Source: Allobosea sp. (GTDB lineage: Bacteria; Pseudomonadota; Alphaproteobacteria; Rhizobiales; Beijerinckiaceae). From it: DNA of 64,000 nucleotides. Positions 24,466-33,643 of this stretch are shown one piece after another (position 1 is the first letter of the stretch; each line of letters starts with the position of its first letter). A model generated the notes under the pieces. It had not been told where the DNA came from. It ran no database searches and saw nothing but the letters and a program-made list of their open reading frames with translations. A program made the position numbers and the translations under genes. The DNA lies in assembly GCF_017308075.1 (NCBI RefSeq), contig NZ_JAFKFX010000030.1, positions 62,001 to 126,000 on the forward strand, read 5' to 3'.

Positions 24466-24918
24466 ATGACCATCGCCTATCGCAACGCCGTCCCGGACGA
24501 CACGCCCGACTGCATCACCCTGCGCGGCATAACCCGCGAGAACGCCATCTCGGTCGCGGAACTGGCGGAGCGCGGCATCACGCTGGAGAGCTGGCGCGAC
24601 GCGATCGCCGATGGCAGCCTGCCGGGCCATGTCGCAACCGAGGACGGCAAGATCGTCGGCTACTGCTTCGGGCATGCCGACAGCGGCGAGATCGCGGTCC
24701 TCGCTTTGCTCCCGAGCCATGAGGGCAAGGGCATCGGCAGGAAACTGCTCGCGCTGATGGTCGAGGACCTTCGGCAGCGCGGCCTCACACGGCTTTTCCT
24801 CGGTTGCTCGGCCGATCCCAAGGTGCGCTCCCACGGCTTCTACCGGCATCTCGGCTGGCGCTCGACCGGCGGCTTCGACGAAGCCGGCGACGAGGTTCTG
24901 GAATACACGCTGCGCTGA
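24466..24918 (+). CDS. GNAT-family N-acetyltransferase
   Basis: 150 aa. The acetyl-CoA loop is EGKGIGRKLL, in strand-loop-helix context IAVLALLPSHEGKGIGRKLL, matching the GNAT motif A (Q/R-x-x-G-x-G/A). The later segment SHGFYRHLGWRSTG is the usual fourth strand and helix. Substrate unknown: it could be a small molecule or peptide. No ribosome site is visible before ATG 24466; the first 165 bp upstream hold family A repeat copy 1, so it is probably expressed on its own or weakly. Confidence 0.85.
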   Translation: MTIAYRNAVPDDTPDCITLRGITRENAISVAELAERGITLESWRDAIADGSLPGHVATEDGKIVGYCFGHADSGEIAVLALLPSHEGKGIGRKLLALMVEDLRQRGLTRLFLGCSADPKVRSHGFYRHLGWRSTGGFDEAGDEVLEYTLR

Positions 24919-25067
24919 CCCCGCCGGCGAGGACATGCGCCCTGCCGATGGCCGGCGCGTCCCACGCCCTGCCGGTCGGCTCTGCAAGATCGACGCTTTG
25001 AACCACTCCAGCCTCGTGGTCTAAGCAGTCCTGTACAAGTCTCCTCCCCCACGCCCCGAACTTCGCT

Positions 25068-25997
25068 TTGTCCCCTCTTCTCGGCATCAGCTTCAAGCTG
25101 CTCTCGGCTTTGTCCTTCACGCTGATGTCGGCGGCGATCAAACTGCTCGCCGCGCGCTATCCGACGGGCGAGCTGGTGTTCTTCCGCTCCTTCTTCGCCC
25201 TGATCCCGCTGGTGATCTGGCTGTCCTGGCGCAGCGAGTTCCCGAGCGCCCTCAAGACCAGCAATCTGCGCGGCCATATGAAGCGCGGGATCATCGGCTC
25301 GACCGGCATGTTCCTCGGCTTTTCTGCCCTGCATCTGCTGCCGCTCTCGGATGCGGTGGCGATCGGCTACGCCGCCCCGCTGATCCTGGTGGCGCTGGCC
25401 GCCCTGATCCTCAAGGAGAAGGTCCGGGTCTATCGCTGGACGGCAGTCGGCGTCGGCTTCCTCGGCGTGCTCTTGATGCTTTTCCCCCATATGAAGCCGG
25501 ATGCGTTCGCGCAGGGGCTGTCGGGCGCTCCCGCCATCGGCGCGCTGCTGGCGCTCGGCGGCGCCTTCTGCTCCGCCTTCGCCTCGGTCGAGGTGCGCAT
25601 GCTCACCCGCACGGAGAAGACCGGCGCCATCGTCTTCTACTTCATGTCGCTGACCTCCCTGCTCGGCCTGCTGACGATTTTTCTCGGCTGGACCATGCCC
25701 AACTGGCAGGAATTCCTGCTGCTGGTGACGATCGGCGTACTCGGCGGCCTCGGCCAGATCCTGCTGGTGCAGGCCTATCGCTATGGCGATGCCTCGCTGG
25801 TCGCGCCCTTCGAGTATTCGACGATGATCTGGGCGACTGCGCTCGGCTGGTTCTTCTTCGGCGAATGGCCGGCGGCGGCGGTCATCACCGGCTCGCTGAT
25901 CGTCATCGCCTCCGGGATCTATGTGATCCTGCGCGAGAAGCAGCTCGGCCTGCTGAAGCGCGAGACCCGCGAGGTCGGCCCTTCGCGCTCGACCTGA
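25068..25997 (+). CDS. EamA/DMT-family transporter
   Basis: 309 aa with ten predicted membrane helices in two five-helix EamA units, SFKLLSALSFTLMSAAIKLL and the second ALGGAFCSAFASVEVRMLTR. It is an inner-membrane drug/metabolite-type permease; the substrate cannot be assigned. The start is TTG 25068, the only start that includes the first helix; the next ATG (25125) cuts it. A short basic C-terminal tail follows helix ten. No clear ribosome site precedes the TTG. Confidence 0.82.
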   Translation: MSPLLGISFKLLSALSFTLMSAAIKLLAARYPTGELVFFRSFFALIPLVIWLSWRSEFPSALKTSNLRGHMKRGIIGSTGMFLGFSALHLLPLSDAVAIGYAAPLILVALAALILKEKVRVYRWTAVGVGFLGVLLMLFPHMKPDAFAQGLSGAPAIGALLALGGAFCSAFASVEVRMLTRTEKTGAIVFYFMSLTSLLGLLTIFLGWTMPNWQEFLLLVTIGVLGGLGQILLVQAYRYGDASLVAPFEYSTMIWATALGWFFFGEWPAAAVITGSLIVIASGIYVILREKQLGLLKRETREVGPSRST

Positions 25998-26104
25998 CGC
26001 GGAAGCCTTTGCTTGCTGCTTGGAGCAATCCGAGGCATTGTCCGCCAATACAAACGATCGTTCGCTTTCCCAAACGAGCGGTGAAGCGATGAGGCAAGGA
26101 TCCT

Positions 26105-26725
26105 ATGGGCATCGAAACCAGAGAACGTGGCGGCCGCGAGATGGAGTCCGGCGCGCAGGTGATCTCCGGTCAGCTCGGCAAGACGATCCAGCGGCTGCGC
26201 AAGGCCTATAATCTCTCGCTCTCGGAACTCGCCGAGCAGTCCGGCGTCGCCAAGTCGATCATCAGCCAGATCGAGCGGAACGAAACCAATCCGACGCTCG
26301 CGACGATCTGGCGGCTGTCGCAGGCGCTCGACGTCTCGATCGAGCGGGTGCTCTCCTCGAATGAGGAAGAGGCCTTCATCGAGAAGATCGTCCGCCCGGA
26401 CACGCCGATCCTGGTCTCCGAGGACGGCAAGCTCCGGCTCGCCATCATCGGCTGGATCAAGACCGTCGAATGGCTGCAATGGTACGAGGTCAGCGCCGAG
26501 CCGGGCGGCGAGCTCGATTCCGAAGGCCACCAGCGCGGTTCGATCGAGTCGCTCTCGGTCAGCGCCGGCGAGTTCGAGGTCGAGGTCGGCGGCATCACCC
26601 AGCGCGCCAAGGCCGGCGAGACCCTGCGCTATCGCTGCGACCGTCAGCATGTCGTGCGCTGCGTCGGCGACAAGCCGGGCACCGCCCTGATGGTCTGCAT
26701 CCTCAAAGCGGCGGTGATGGACTGA
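26105..26725 (+). CDS. XRE-cupin transcriptional regulator
   Basis: 206 aa. The N-terminal HTH is at about residues 22-78 (GKTIQRLRKAYNLSLSELAE, then SGVAKSIISQIERNETNPTL), followed by a linker and a C-terminal cupin barrel (about 105-200, ESLSVSAGEFEVEVGG and AGETLRYRCDRQHVVRC). Regulators of this design control amino acid, polyamine or efflux genes with a small ligand in the cupin. AAGGAT lies near the ATG. Neighbours are an EamA exporter upstream and the cytochrome cluster on the other strand, so either may be its target. Confidence 0.88.
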   Translation: MGIETRERGGREMESGAQVISGQLGKTIQRLRKAYNLSLSELAEQSGVAKSIISQIERNETNPTLATIWRLSQALDVSIERVLSSNEEEAFIEKIVRPDTPILVSEDGKLRLAIIGWIKTVEWLQWYEVSAEPGGELDSEGHQRGSIESLSVSAGEFEVEVGGITQRAKAGETLRYRCDRQHVVRCVGDKPGTALMVCILKAAVMD

Positions 26726-26764
26726 GCGCCCGGCGGCGACCTCTGCCACCTGCAGCGGAGCCTA

Positions 26765-27703
26765 TCAGCCGCCCGACGCGGGTTTGGGCGGCCGCGGCGG
26801 TCCCTGCACCGGCGGCAGCGATTTCAGGTACTCCGCCATCGCCAGCCGGTCGGCCTCGGGAAGCTGCGCCGTGTTGCGCACCACCGCCGCCATCGAGCCG
26901 CCGACGCTGTCGAACTCCGGCGTGAAGCCCGATTTCAGCAATTCGGCAATCTCGGACTTGGACCATTTGCTTAAGCCGTCCTCCGACTGCGTGATGTTCG
27001 GCACCCAGCCCTTGCCTTCCGGATCAGGCCCGCCAGCATAGCGCGTCGCCTGGACGATCGCGCCGAGACTGTTGCGGGCGGAATGGCACTCGGCGCAATG
27101 GCCGGGCCCCTGCACCAGATAGGCGCCGCGATTCCACTCGTCGCTCTTCGTCGGATCGGGCTTGAACGGCGCCCCGTCGAAGAAGAGCAGCTTCCAGCCA
27201 CCGACCATGCGGCGGATGTTGAAGGGGAAAGGCAGCTCATGCGGCGGGGCCCTACCCTCGACCGCCGGCAACGTACGGATATAGGCCAGCAGATCGGCCA
27301 GCGCCTTCGGCGTCATCAGCCGGTAGGAGGTATAGGGGAAGGACGGATAGAGGTGCTGGCCCGCGGGCGAGACGCCGGCCGCCATCGCCTGGATGAAATC
27401 GGCCGTGCCCCAGTTGCCGATGCCGTCGCGCGTATGCGGCGAGATGTTCGGGGCGTGGAACTTGCCGAAGGGCGAGCCGAGTTCGAGCCCGCCGCCGAGC
27501 CGCGTCTTGTCGTCCTGGCCCGGCGTCGCATGGCAGGAGGCGCAGCCGCCCGCGGCGAAGAGCAGCTTGCCGTTCTCGATATCCGGCTGCGGCAGGGTCC
27601 CGATCTCCGGCCCCGGCGAGACCACGCGCGGATCGGTGAGGACGAAGAAGCCGGCGATGCCCGCCAGAGCGAAGACGAGGAGGGTTATCAGCAGGCGGCG
27701 CAT
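26765..27703 (-). CDS. membrane-anchored di-heme cytochrome c
   Basis: 312 aa. An N-terminal hydrophobic segment (residues 4-22) anchors or exports it. Two heme c sites are seen, CASCH (54-58) and CAECH (203-207), in two cytochrome c class I-like domains. The Met ligands are likely in the KFHAPNIS and GWVPNITQ neighbourhoods. The C-terminus is rich in Pro and Gly. It follows cytochrome c' on the same strand with a 243-bp gap holding a palindromic element. Di-heme cytochromes of this shape often take electrons from molybdenum or alcohol dehydrogenases, and a molybdenum hydroxylase subunit lies upstream. Confidence 0.88.
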   Translation of the reverse strand: MRRLLITLLVFALAGIAGFFVLTDPRVVSPGPEIGTLPQPDIENGKLLFAAGGCASCHATPGQDDKTRLGGGLELGSPFGKFHAPNISPHTRDGIGNWGTADFIQAMAAGVSPAGQHLYPSFPYTSYRLMTPKALADLLAYIRTLPAVEGRAPPHELPFPFNIRRMVGGWKLLFFDGAPFKPDPTKSDEWNRGAYLVQGPGHCAECHSARNSLGAIVQATRYAGGPDPEGKGWVPNITQSEDGLSKWSKSEIAELLKSGFTPEFDSVGGSMAAVVRNTAQLPEADRLAMAEYLKSLPPVQGPPRPPKPASGG

Positions 27704-27811
27704 CGGTTCCTCATCTGTGGCCCGTCATGTCCAAGGCAGTTTCGGCCAAGAAGGCCCGGCCGAAAAGCCCGTCGGTCAAGAACGGCCCGACACCTCGTCG
27801 AAAACAAGCGC

Positions 27812-27917
27812 CGTCATTCCGGCCGCGGCGCAGCGGCGCGCCGAAATCCATCATAGGGCTCAATGCGCTACGATGGATTCCGGAGCTGCGCACCTGCGCT
27901 GCTTGTCCGAAATGACG
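27812..27917. repeat. palindromic element, family C
   Basis: CGTCATTCCGGCCGCGG... on the left is matched by CCGAAATGACG on the right, with CGAAATCCATCATAG and CTACGATGGATTCCGG inside. The outer and inner arms are imperfect complements around a short loop. It lies between cytochrome c' and the di-heme cytochrome and would fold in the mRNA. A related half-element is at 44405 and a related one at 49811. Confidence 0.75.
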
Positions 27918-27946
27918 GCTGCAAAGGACCTCGCTGGCGAGGCCCC

Positions 27947-28381
27947 TCACTTCTTGATGCGGTAGGCCTCGTGGCAGCTGCCGCAATTCTTGGTGGCGTC
28001 GCCGAACGCCGCGCGGAACGTAGCCAGATCCGTCGCGCTGGCAGCGCCCTTGGCCGCATCGGCCTCGAACTTGGCGAAGGCCGTCTTGAAGCCGGCCTGG
28101 TCCTCCCAGACCTTCGGGGCGGCCGTGGTCTCGCCGCCGGTCTTGGAATTGTCCGGGAACAGGGCCGGGACCTTCTTGGCCGCGTCGCTGTAGACCTTGA
28201 AGATGCCCTTCACCTTGGCAGCGTCGAACGGCGCCTCGCCCTTGGCGATGGCCGCGCCTTCACGGGTCGCCGCGCCGACGCTCTTCATCGCGTCCTTGCG
28301 CTCTGCGATCGGGTTCGACTGAGCGACGACGGCAGAGACGCCGATGGCGAGGCCAAGGGCGACGAGAGCAGTGCGGATCAT
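27947..28381 (-). CDS. cytochrome c' (c-556 type)
   Basis: 144 aa. The signal peptide is MIRTALVALGLAIGVSAVVA. Four amphipathic helices fill the mature protein, and the single heme site CGSCH is at residues 133-137 close to the C-terminus, typical of class II cytochromes c. These proteins bind NO or CO or carry electrons in the periplasm. It lies 132 bp after the molybdenum hydroxylase gene on the same strand, so it may accept electrons from it. Confidence 0.88.
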   Translation of the reverse strand: MIRTALVALGLAIGVSAVVAQSNPIAERKDAMKSVGAATREGAAIAKGEAPFDAAKVKGIFKVYSDAAKKVPALFPDNSKTGGETTAAPKVWEDQAGFKTAFAKFEADAAKGAASATDLATFRAAFGDATKNCGSCHEAYRIKK

Positions 28382-28513
28382 ACGCTATATCCTCTGGAAG
28401 GCTGGCGCCGGGACCGGCGCCGTTTGGAACGCTTCCAGATCAACCGATGACGATGACGGCGCCAAGTCGCATTCGTGTGAAATTGTTTGCGCGAATGCAA
28501 ACTCGATCTTGCA

Positions 28514-30823
28514 TCAACCTCCGTATCCGGCCGCCCGCAGCGCCGCGAACACCTTGGCGGGCGTCGCCGGCATATCGATCGCCTTGATGCCCGCTGCCCG
28601 GTTCAGCGCATCGACCATGGCGTTCATCACCGCCGGGCAGGCCCCGATCGCTCCGGCCTCGCCCGCACCCTTCACACCGATGGCGTTGGTGACGCAGGGA
28701 ACGTTGCGCGTCTCGAAATGGAAGTTCGGGATGTCGATGGCGCGCGGCAGGGCATAGTCCATGAAGGTCGCGGTCAGCATCTGACCGGACGAGTCGAAGC
28801 GGATCTCCTCCATCAGCGCCTGGCCGATGCCCTGCGCCGCGCCGCCATGGACCTGGCCCTGCAGCATGATCGGGTTCAGCGTCACGCCGAAATCGTCGAC
28901 CACGACATAGTTCTGGATTTGCGTCTCCCCGGTCGCGGGATCGACCTCGATCTCGACCACATGGGTGCCGTTCGGATAGGTCGCCTCCGGCGGCGTCCAG
29001 CTCTGGTGGACGCTGAGCTGCTCGGCCTTGGCGCCCGGCAGATTGGCGATCGCCTTGAGGTCGAGCTTCTTGTCGGTACCCACGATGCGCACAGCCCCGT
29101 CGACGATCTCGAGATCGCCGGCGCTGGTCTCGAGTGCCTCCGAAGCGAGGTTCTTGAGATTGTCGGCGAGGATGCCCGTCGCCGCGTTCAGCGCCGCGCC
29201 GCCGACCGGGATCGAGCGCGAACCGCCCGTTCCCGAGCCGGTGGCGACCTTGTCGGTATCGCCCTGGACGACGCGGATCCTGTCCATCGGGATGTCGAGA
29301 TGCTGGGCGACGAGTTGCGAATAGGCGGTCTCGTGGCCCTGGCCGTTCGACTGGGTGCCGATCAGCACGGTGACGGTGCCGTCTTTCTCAAGGATGACGG
29401 TCGAGCTTTCCGGCCCGCCGCCGCCGCAGGCCTCGATATAGCAGGCGAGGCCGATGCCGCGGAGCTTGCCGGCCTTGGTCGAGGCCTTCAGCCGGGACTT
29501 GAAGCCCTTCCAGTCCGCCACCTCCATGGCGCGGCGCATATGGCCCTCGAACTCGCCGGAATCATAGACCGGGCCGGTCTGCGTCTTGTGCGGCATCTCG
29601 CTCGGCTTGACGAAATTGAGCGCCCGCACGGCATCCGGCGTCTTGCCGGTCTCATGGGCGATCGCGTCGACGAGCCTCTCGATCAGATAGGCAGCTTCCG
29701 GCCGCCCGGCGCCGCGATAGGCGTCGACCGGCGTCGTATTGGTGAAGACGCCGCGGAAGCGGACATACACGGCCGGGATATTGTAGCAGCCCGGCGTCAT
29801 CGTCGTGCCGACCCAGGGGATGAAGGGCCCATATTGCGAGAGATAGGCGCCCATATCGGCGGCGAGATCGACCTTGAGGCCGATGAACTTGCCGCGCTTA
29901 TCGAGCGCCATCGTCGCCGTCGTCAGATTGGCGCGGCCATGGGTGTCGGCGAGGAAATGCTCGGTCCGGTCGGCGACCCAGCGCACCGGGCGCTTCAGCT
30001 TCTCGGCCGCGACCATGGTCAGCGGGTATTCGCGATACATGAAGATCTTGGTGCCGAAACCGCCGCCGACATCGGGCGTGATCACCCGAATCCGGGCAGG
30101 ATCGACCTTCAGAATGTTCTTGGCGAGGATATCGCGCGTACCATGGCTGCCCTGGCTGCCGAGCGTCAGCGTCCAGCGCTTGGTCGCCTTGTCGTATTCG
30201 GCGATGCAGGCGCGCGTCTCCATGTAGTTGGAGGCGAGCCGGTTGTTGACGATGGTCACCGAAACGGTGCGCTCGGCCCTGGCGAAGGCCTTCTCGGCCT
30301 TCTCGCGGTCGCCCTGCTCGGCCTCGAAGGCGACATTGCCGGCACGGCCGGGCCAGACCTGCGGCGCCGATTTCTCCAGCGCCGCTTCGATGCCGGTGAT
30401 CGAGGGCAGCGTCTCGAATTCGATCTCGATCGCCTCGGCGGCATCGCGCGCCTGGTCGAGCGTCTCGGCGACGATGAAGGCGATCGCCTCGCCGACATGG
30501 CGTACCGTATCGACGGGCAGGACCGGGACATCCGTCGGCTTGACGTTCTCGCCCGAGATTTCCTTGATCAGCCCCTTGCAGGGGATGTCACCGAGATCGG
30601 CGACATCCTCGCCTGTCAGGATCAACTTGACGCCCTTGAGCTTCAGCGCCGCCTGCTTGTCGACGATCCTGAAGCGCGCATGCGCGTGCTGGGAGCGCAG
30701 CACATAGGCGTGCAGCGCGCCTTCGATCGCGGTGTCGTCGGTATAGCGGCCCGTGCCGGTGGTCAGGCGCTGATCCTCGACCCGGCGAACCGGCTGGCCT
30801 ACTCCGAACTTCATGGGGCGCAT
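28514..30823 (-). CDS. CoxL-like molybdopterin-binding hydroxylase large subunit
   Basis: 769 aa, the usual size for a xanthine/aldehyde-oxidase-type large subunit. The N-terminal ab domain begins VGQPVRRVEDQRLTTGTGRY. The molybdopterin contacts include DVGGGFGTK (251-259), PVDAYRGAGRPEAAY (366-380) and GVKGAGEAG with catalytic Glu722. AYRGAGRP, not the AYxCSFR loop of true CO dehydrogenase, marks the form II group of unclear substrate. No FAD (M) or FeS (S) subunit gene lies next to it. It is followed by two cytochrome genes on the same strand. Confidence 0.9.
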   Translation of the reverse strand: MRPMKFGVGQPVRRVEDQRLTTGTGRYTDDTAIEGALHAYVLRSQHAHARFRIVDKQAALKLKGVKLILTGEDVADLGDIPCKGLIKEISGENVKPTDVPVLPVDTVRHVGEAIAFIVAETLDQARDAAEAIEIEFETLPSITGIEAALEKSAPQVWPGRAGNVAFEAEQGDREKAEKAFARAERTVSVTIVNNRLASNYMETRACIAEYDKATKRWTLTLGSQGSHGTRDILAKNILKVDPARIRVITPDVGGGFGTKIFMYREYPLTMVAAEKLKRPVRWVADRTEHFLADTHGRANLTTATMALDKRGKFIGLKVDLAADMGAYLSQYGPFIPWVGTTMTPGCYNIPAVYVRFRGVFTNTTPVDAYRGAGRPEAAYLIERLVDAIAHETGKTPDAVRALNFVKPSEMPHKTQTGPVYDSGEFEGHMRRAMEVADWKGFKSRLKASTKAGKLRGIGLACYIEACGGGGPESSTVILEKDGTVTVLIGTQSNGQGHETAYSQLVAQHLDIPMDRIRVVQGDTDKVATGSGTGGSRSIPVGGAALNAATGILADNLKNLASEALETSAGDLEIVDGAVRIVGTDKKLDLKAIANLPGAKAEQLSVHQSWTPPEATYPNGTHVVEIEVDPATGETQIQNYVVVDDFGVTLNPIMLQGQVHGGAAQGIGQALMEEIRFDSSGQMLTATFMDYALPRAIDIPNFHFETRNVPCVTNAIGVKGAGEAGAIGACPAVMNAMVDALNRAAGIKAIDMPATPAKVFAALRAAGYGG

Positions 30824-30951
30824 GGCGGTGTCCTCGGAATTGTTCGAAAGAGAGTCTGAAACAGGCTCGGCTTGCAGTCAGCCCCGGCTGGATGCCTGCC
30901 CCATTGCACGCAACGCAGGCCGGCGGCGCCTTTTTCGGGACGAGGGGTCCG

Positions 30952-31917
30952 TCAGCGCGCCATCCGCACCGCGGTATCGGCGAGCGAAACCATGGTATTG
31001 TAATTGGTGATCAGCCAGTTCGCGTCATTGGCCGCGCCCCTTCGGACATCGCCCTTCGACTTGCCGAGCTTCTCGCGGAAATCCCTGGCCTTGCCGAGCC
31101 AGGAACTCGCCTGCGATTCGATGAAGGGCACGCCCTTGGGCTCGCGCTCCTTGAAATCGTCCATCTCGCGCACCGCGGCGGCATAGCCGGCGACCGCCAC
31201 GTCGAACGCCTTGAGATCGACGATCGGGCTTTCATTGCTCGGCATCAGGTCGACGACGGCACGAGCGTTGATCATGATGTTGCGGACCTGCCAGCGCGCC
31301 GACTTGCCTTCGCGCGCCTCGATCGCCGCCAGCTCTTTGGCGTCGAGATCGCGCTTGAAGACGCGCATCTGGCGATCGAGCGTCGCGCGCTCCTGCAGGA
31401 GGGCCTTGGCGGCCGGCACCATCTGCTCGTGCAGCTTGCGCCCTTCCGCGGCGCCGTCGTCGCGATAGTCCTTGCGCTCGTAATAGCGCTCGGCCCGCGT
31501 GATCAACGGCGCCAGCGCCTGATAGGCTGCGATATAGCGCCGGATCGTCTGGTCGATCTCGGGCAGCGCAGGATCGCGCACCGTCGCCTGCTCGGCCGCC
31601 GCGATCTCGCTGTTGACGTCGTAGAGGCTGTAGAGCCCGTAGGAGATGTAGCGTTCCTTGCCGGTCGGCCCCTTCTTCATGTCGACCCAGCTCGCATAGC
31701 GCTCCCAGGACTGATTGGCGCGCAGCGTCCGGTTCATCAGGGCCGTGTAGGCGTTGGATTTCGAGATCGCCGCCTGAAGACCGGCATCGCCCGCCGGGGT
31801 CGCGGCCGGAGCGGCTGCCCCCTGGGCCAGGCCGGAAGCCGGAACAAGGGCCGTCAGTCCGCAGGTCATCAGCGCCAGCGCCAAGGTTGCGGAGCGAAGA
31901 TGGATTCTAGACGGCAT
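30952..31917 (-). CDS. DUF3829 (YiiG-like) periplasmic protein
   Basis: 321 aa from ATG 31917. A signal peptide (SATLALALMTCGLTALVPAS, then AQG) is followed by a helical, Ala/Arg/Glu-rich protein. The DUF3829 pattern is seen in NAYTALMNRTLRANQSWERY and KKGPTGKERYISYGLYSLYD, with many charged residues. The function is unknown; relatives such as YiiG are lipoproteins or periplasmic. It lies 128 bp before the CoxL-like gene and 71 bp after the rhodanese gene on one strand, so it may belong to that unit. Confidence 0.7.
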   Translation of the reverse strand: MPSRIHLRSATLALALMTCGLTALVPASGLAQGAAAPAATPAGDAGLQAAISKSNAYTALMNRTLRANQSWERYASWVDMKKGPTGKERYISYGLYSLYDVNSEIAAAEQATVRDPALPEIDQTIRRYIAAYQALAPLITRAERYYERKDYRDDGAAEGRKLHEQMVPAAKALLQERATLDRQMRVFKRDLDAKELAAIEAREGKSARWQVRNIMINARAVVDLMPSNESPIVDLKAFDVAVAGYAAAVREMDDFKEREPKGVPFIESQASSWLGKARDFREKLGKSKGDVRRGAANDANWLITNYNTMVSLADTAVRMAR

Positions 31918-31988
31918 GCCGCATTCCCGATCCTGCCGGCCGGCATCGCAGCCGGCGGCGCTTGAACCCATTCGGCCCCAAAGGCCGC

Positions 31989-32303
31989 TCAGCGCTCGAC
32001 CGGCTCGCCATGCATGACCCAATCCTTGAAGCCGCCACTATAATGGCTATCGACATCGAGGCCAGCCGATTGGGCGAATTCCATGGCGCGCAGCGAGCGC
32101 ACGCCCGCGGCGCAGGAGAGCACCAGTCGTTTGCCCGGCTCATTCGGCAGATCGGCCGGATCGAACTGCGAGAGCGGCCGCGACAGCGAGCCGGGGATGC
32201 GCCCGGCGGCGAATTCATGCGGCTCGCGCACGTCGACGATCAGGATGGAGCCGGCGGCGAGCCCTGCCTTGACGGCGTCGATGTCGAGGTCGTTCACGAT
32301 CAT
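31989..32303 (-). CDS. rhodanese-like sulfurtransferase
   Basis: 104 aa single rhodanese domain. The active-site loop CAAGVR has Cys64 (VLSCAAGVRSLRA), preceded by DVREPHEFAAGRIPG. Rhodaneses carry persulfide sulfur on this Cys. The start is ATG 32303, 20 bp after the dctM stop; a longer frame through dctM has no rhodanese character. Its place behind a TRAP transporter and before a molybdenum hydroxylase, which needs a sulfido ligand on Mo, is suggestive but not proof of a maturation role. Confidence 0.87.
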   Translation of the reverse strand: MIVNDLDIDAVKAGLAAGSILIVDVREPHEFAAGRIPGSLSRPLSQFDPADLPNEPGKRLVLSCAAGVRSLRAMEFAQSAGLDVDSHYSGGFKDWVMHGEPVER

Positions 32304-32323
32304 GCCCTTGCTCCGGCGGCGCT

Positions 32324-33643
32324 TCAGTTCAGGAGCTTGACCAGATAGAGGCTCAGGGCCGGAAATGCCACGCAGATGCCGAGGCGAATGATGTCGGAGG
32401 CGACGAAGGGCAGCACCCCGCGATAGATCCGCGTGATCGGCACGTCGCGCGCCAGCGAGGCGACGACGAAGACGTTGAGACCGATCGGCGGGCAGGTCAT
32501 GCCGATTCCGACGACGATCAAGACGAGGATGCCGAACCAAATCGCGATGTCGTCGACCGGCATGCCGAAGTCGAGCGCGGTGACGATCGGGAAGAACACC
32601 GGCAGCGTCAAAAGGATCATGGCGAGCTCGTCCATCACGCCGCCGAGCACGATGTAGAACAGCAGCAGCCCGATCAGCACCGTATAGGGCTGCCAGCCCG
32701 AGGCCGCGATCATCTCGGCCGCCGCGGTCGGCACCTGCGTCAGGGCGAGGAAGGCGTTGAAGACCTCGGCCCCGAGCAGGATCGCGAAGATCATCGCCGA
32801 GGTCTCGGCGGTCTGGAGGATCGCCTGCTTGATGCCCTCGAAGCCGAGCGTGCGGCGGAACAGGCCGATCGCCAGCATGATGAAGGCCCCGACAGAGGCG
32901 CCCTCGGTCGGCGTGAAGATGCCGCCATAGATGCCGCCGACCACGATCACCGCGACCGCCAGCGCCGGGATGACACCGATCAGCAGCGGCCAGCGTTCGC
33001 GCCAGGGAATGCGCTCATGCGCCGGGCCGAGCGTGGCGTCGCGCCGCGACATGATCCCGATGGTCAGGCAGTAGAACGCCGTCGCCATCAGCCCGGGGAT
33101 CAGCGCCGCCTGGAACAGCTTGGCGATGTTCTGCTCGGTCGAGATCGCATAGACGACGAGAATGACCGAGGGCGGGATCAGGATTCCGAGCGTGCCGCCG
33201 ACCGCCGTGACGCCGCAGGCGAAGCCCGGATCGTAGCGATAGCCGCGCAATTGCGGCAGCGCCGCGCGGGCGAAGGTCGCGGTGGTCGCGACCGAGGAGC
33301 CGCAGATCGCGCCGAAGCCGGTGCAGGCGCCGATCATCGCCATGCCCAGCCCGCCGCGGCGGTGACCGATGAAACCGGAAGCGGCCTTGAACAGGTCCCC
33401 CGCCAGCCCCGAGCGCTCGGCGAAAGCCCCCATCAGCACGAAGAGCGGGATCACCGAGAGCGTGTAGTTGGCGAAGATCTGGTAGGGGGTGGTGCGGATA
33501 TAGTTCAGGAAGGGCTCGAGCCCGTTGAGCTGAACATAGCCGGCACTGCCGACGACGAGCATGGCGAGCCCGATCGGCAGGCGCAGCGCCATCAGCGCCA
33601 GCATCACGCCGAAACCGGTAAGAGCCAGGGAGAAGCCGCTCAT
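32324..33643 (-). CDS. dctM: TRAP transporter large permease DctM
   Basis: 439 aa, twelve or more membrane helices in the DctM pattern, with the stretch ACTGFGAICGSSVATTATFA and the C-terminal NVFVVASLARDVP. DctM transports the substrate with sodium, using the DctQ and DctP partners. It overlaps dctQ by 4 bp (ATGA) and is followed by a rhodanese 20 bp on. Substrate cannot be read from the permease. Confidence 0.93.
   Translation of the reverse strand: MSGFSLALTGFGVMLALMALRLPIGLAMLVVGSAGYVQLNGLEPFLNYIRTTPYQIFANYTLSVIPLFVLMGAFAERSGLAGDLFKAASGFIGHRRGGLGMAMIGACTGFGAICGSSVATTATFARAALPQLRGYRYDPGFACGVTAVGGTLGILIPPSVILVVYAISTEQNIAKLFQAALIPGLMATAFYCLTIGIMSRRDATLGPAHERIPWRERWPLLIGVIPALAVAVIVVGGIYGGIFTPTEGASVGAFIMLAIGLFRRTLGFEGIKQAILQTAETSAMIFAILLGAEVFNAFLALTQVPTAAAEMIAASGWQPYTVLIGLLLFYIVLGGVMDELAMILLTLPVFFPIVTALDFGMPVDDIAIWFGILVLIVVGIGMTCPPIGLNVFVVASLARDVPITRIYRGVLPFVASDIIRLGICVAFPALSLYLVKLLN

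Noticed and set aside
28487-30859. 790-aa open frame opposite the CoxL-like gene
   Set aside because: High GC gives long antisense frames; this one has no domain, is repetitive and lies exactly over a strong real gene.
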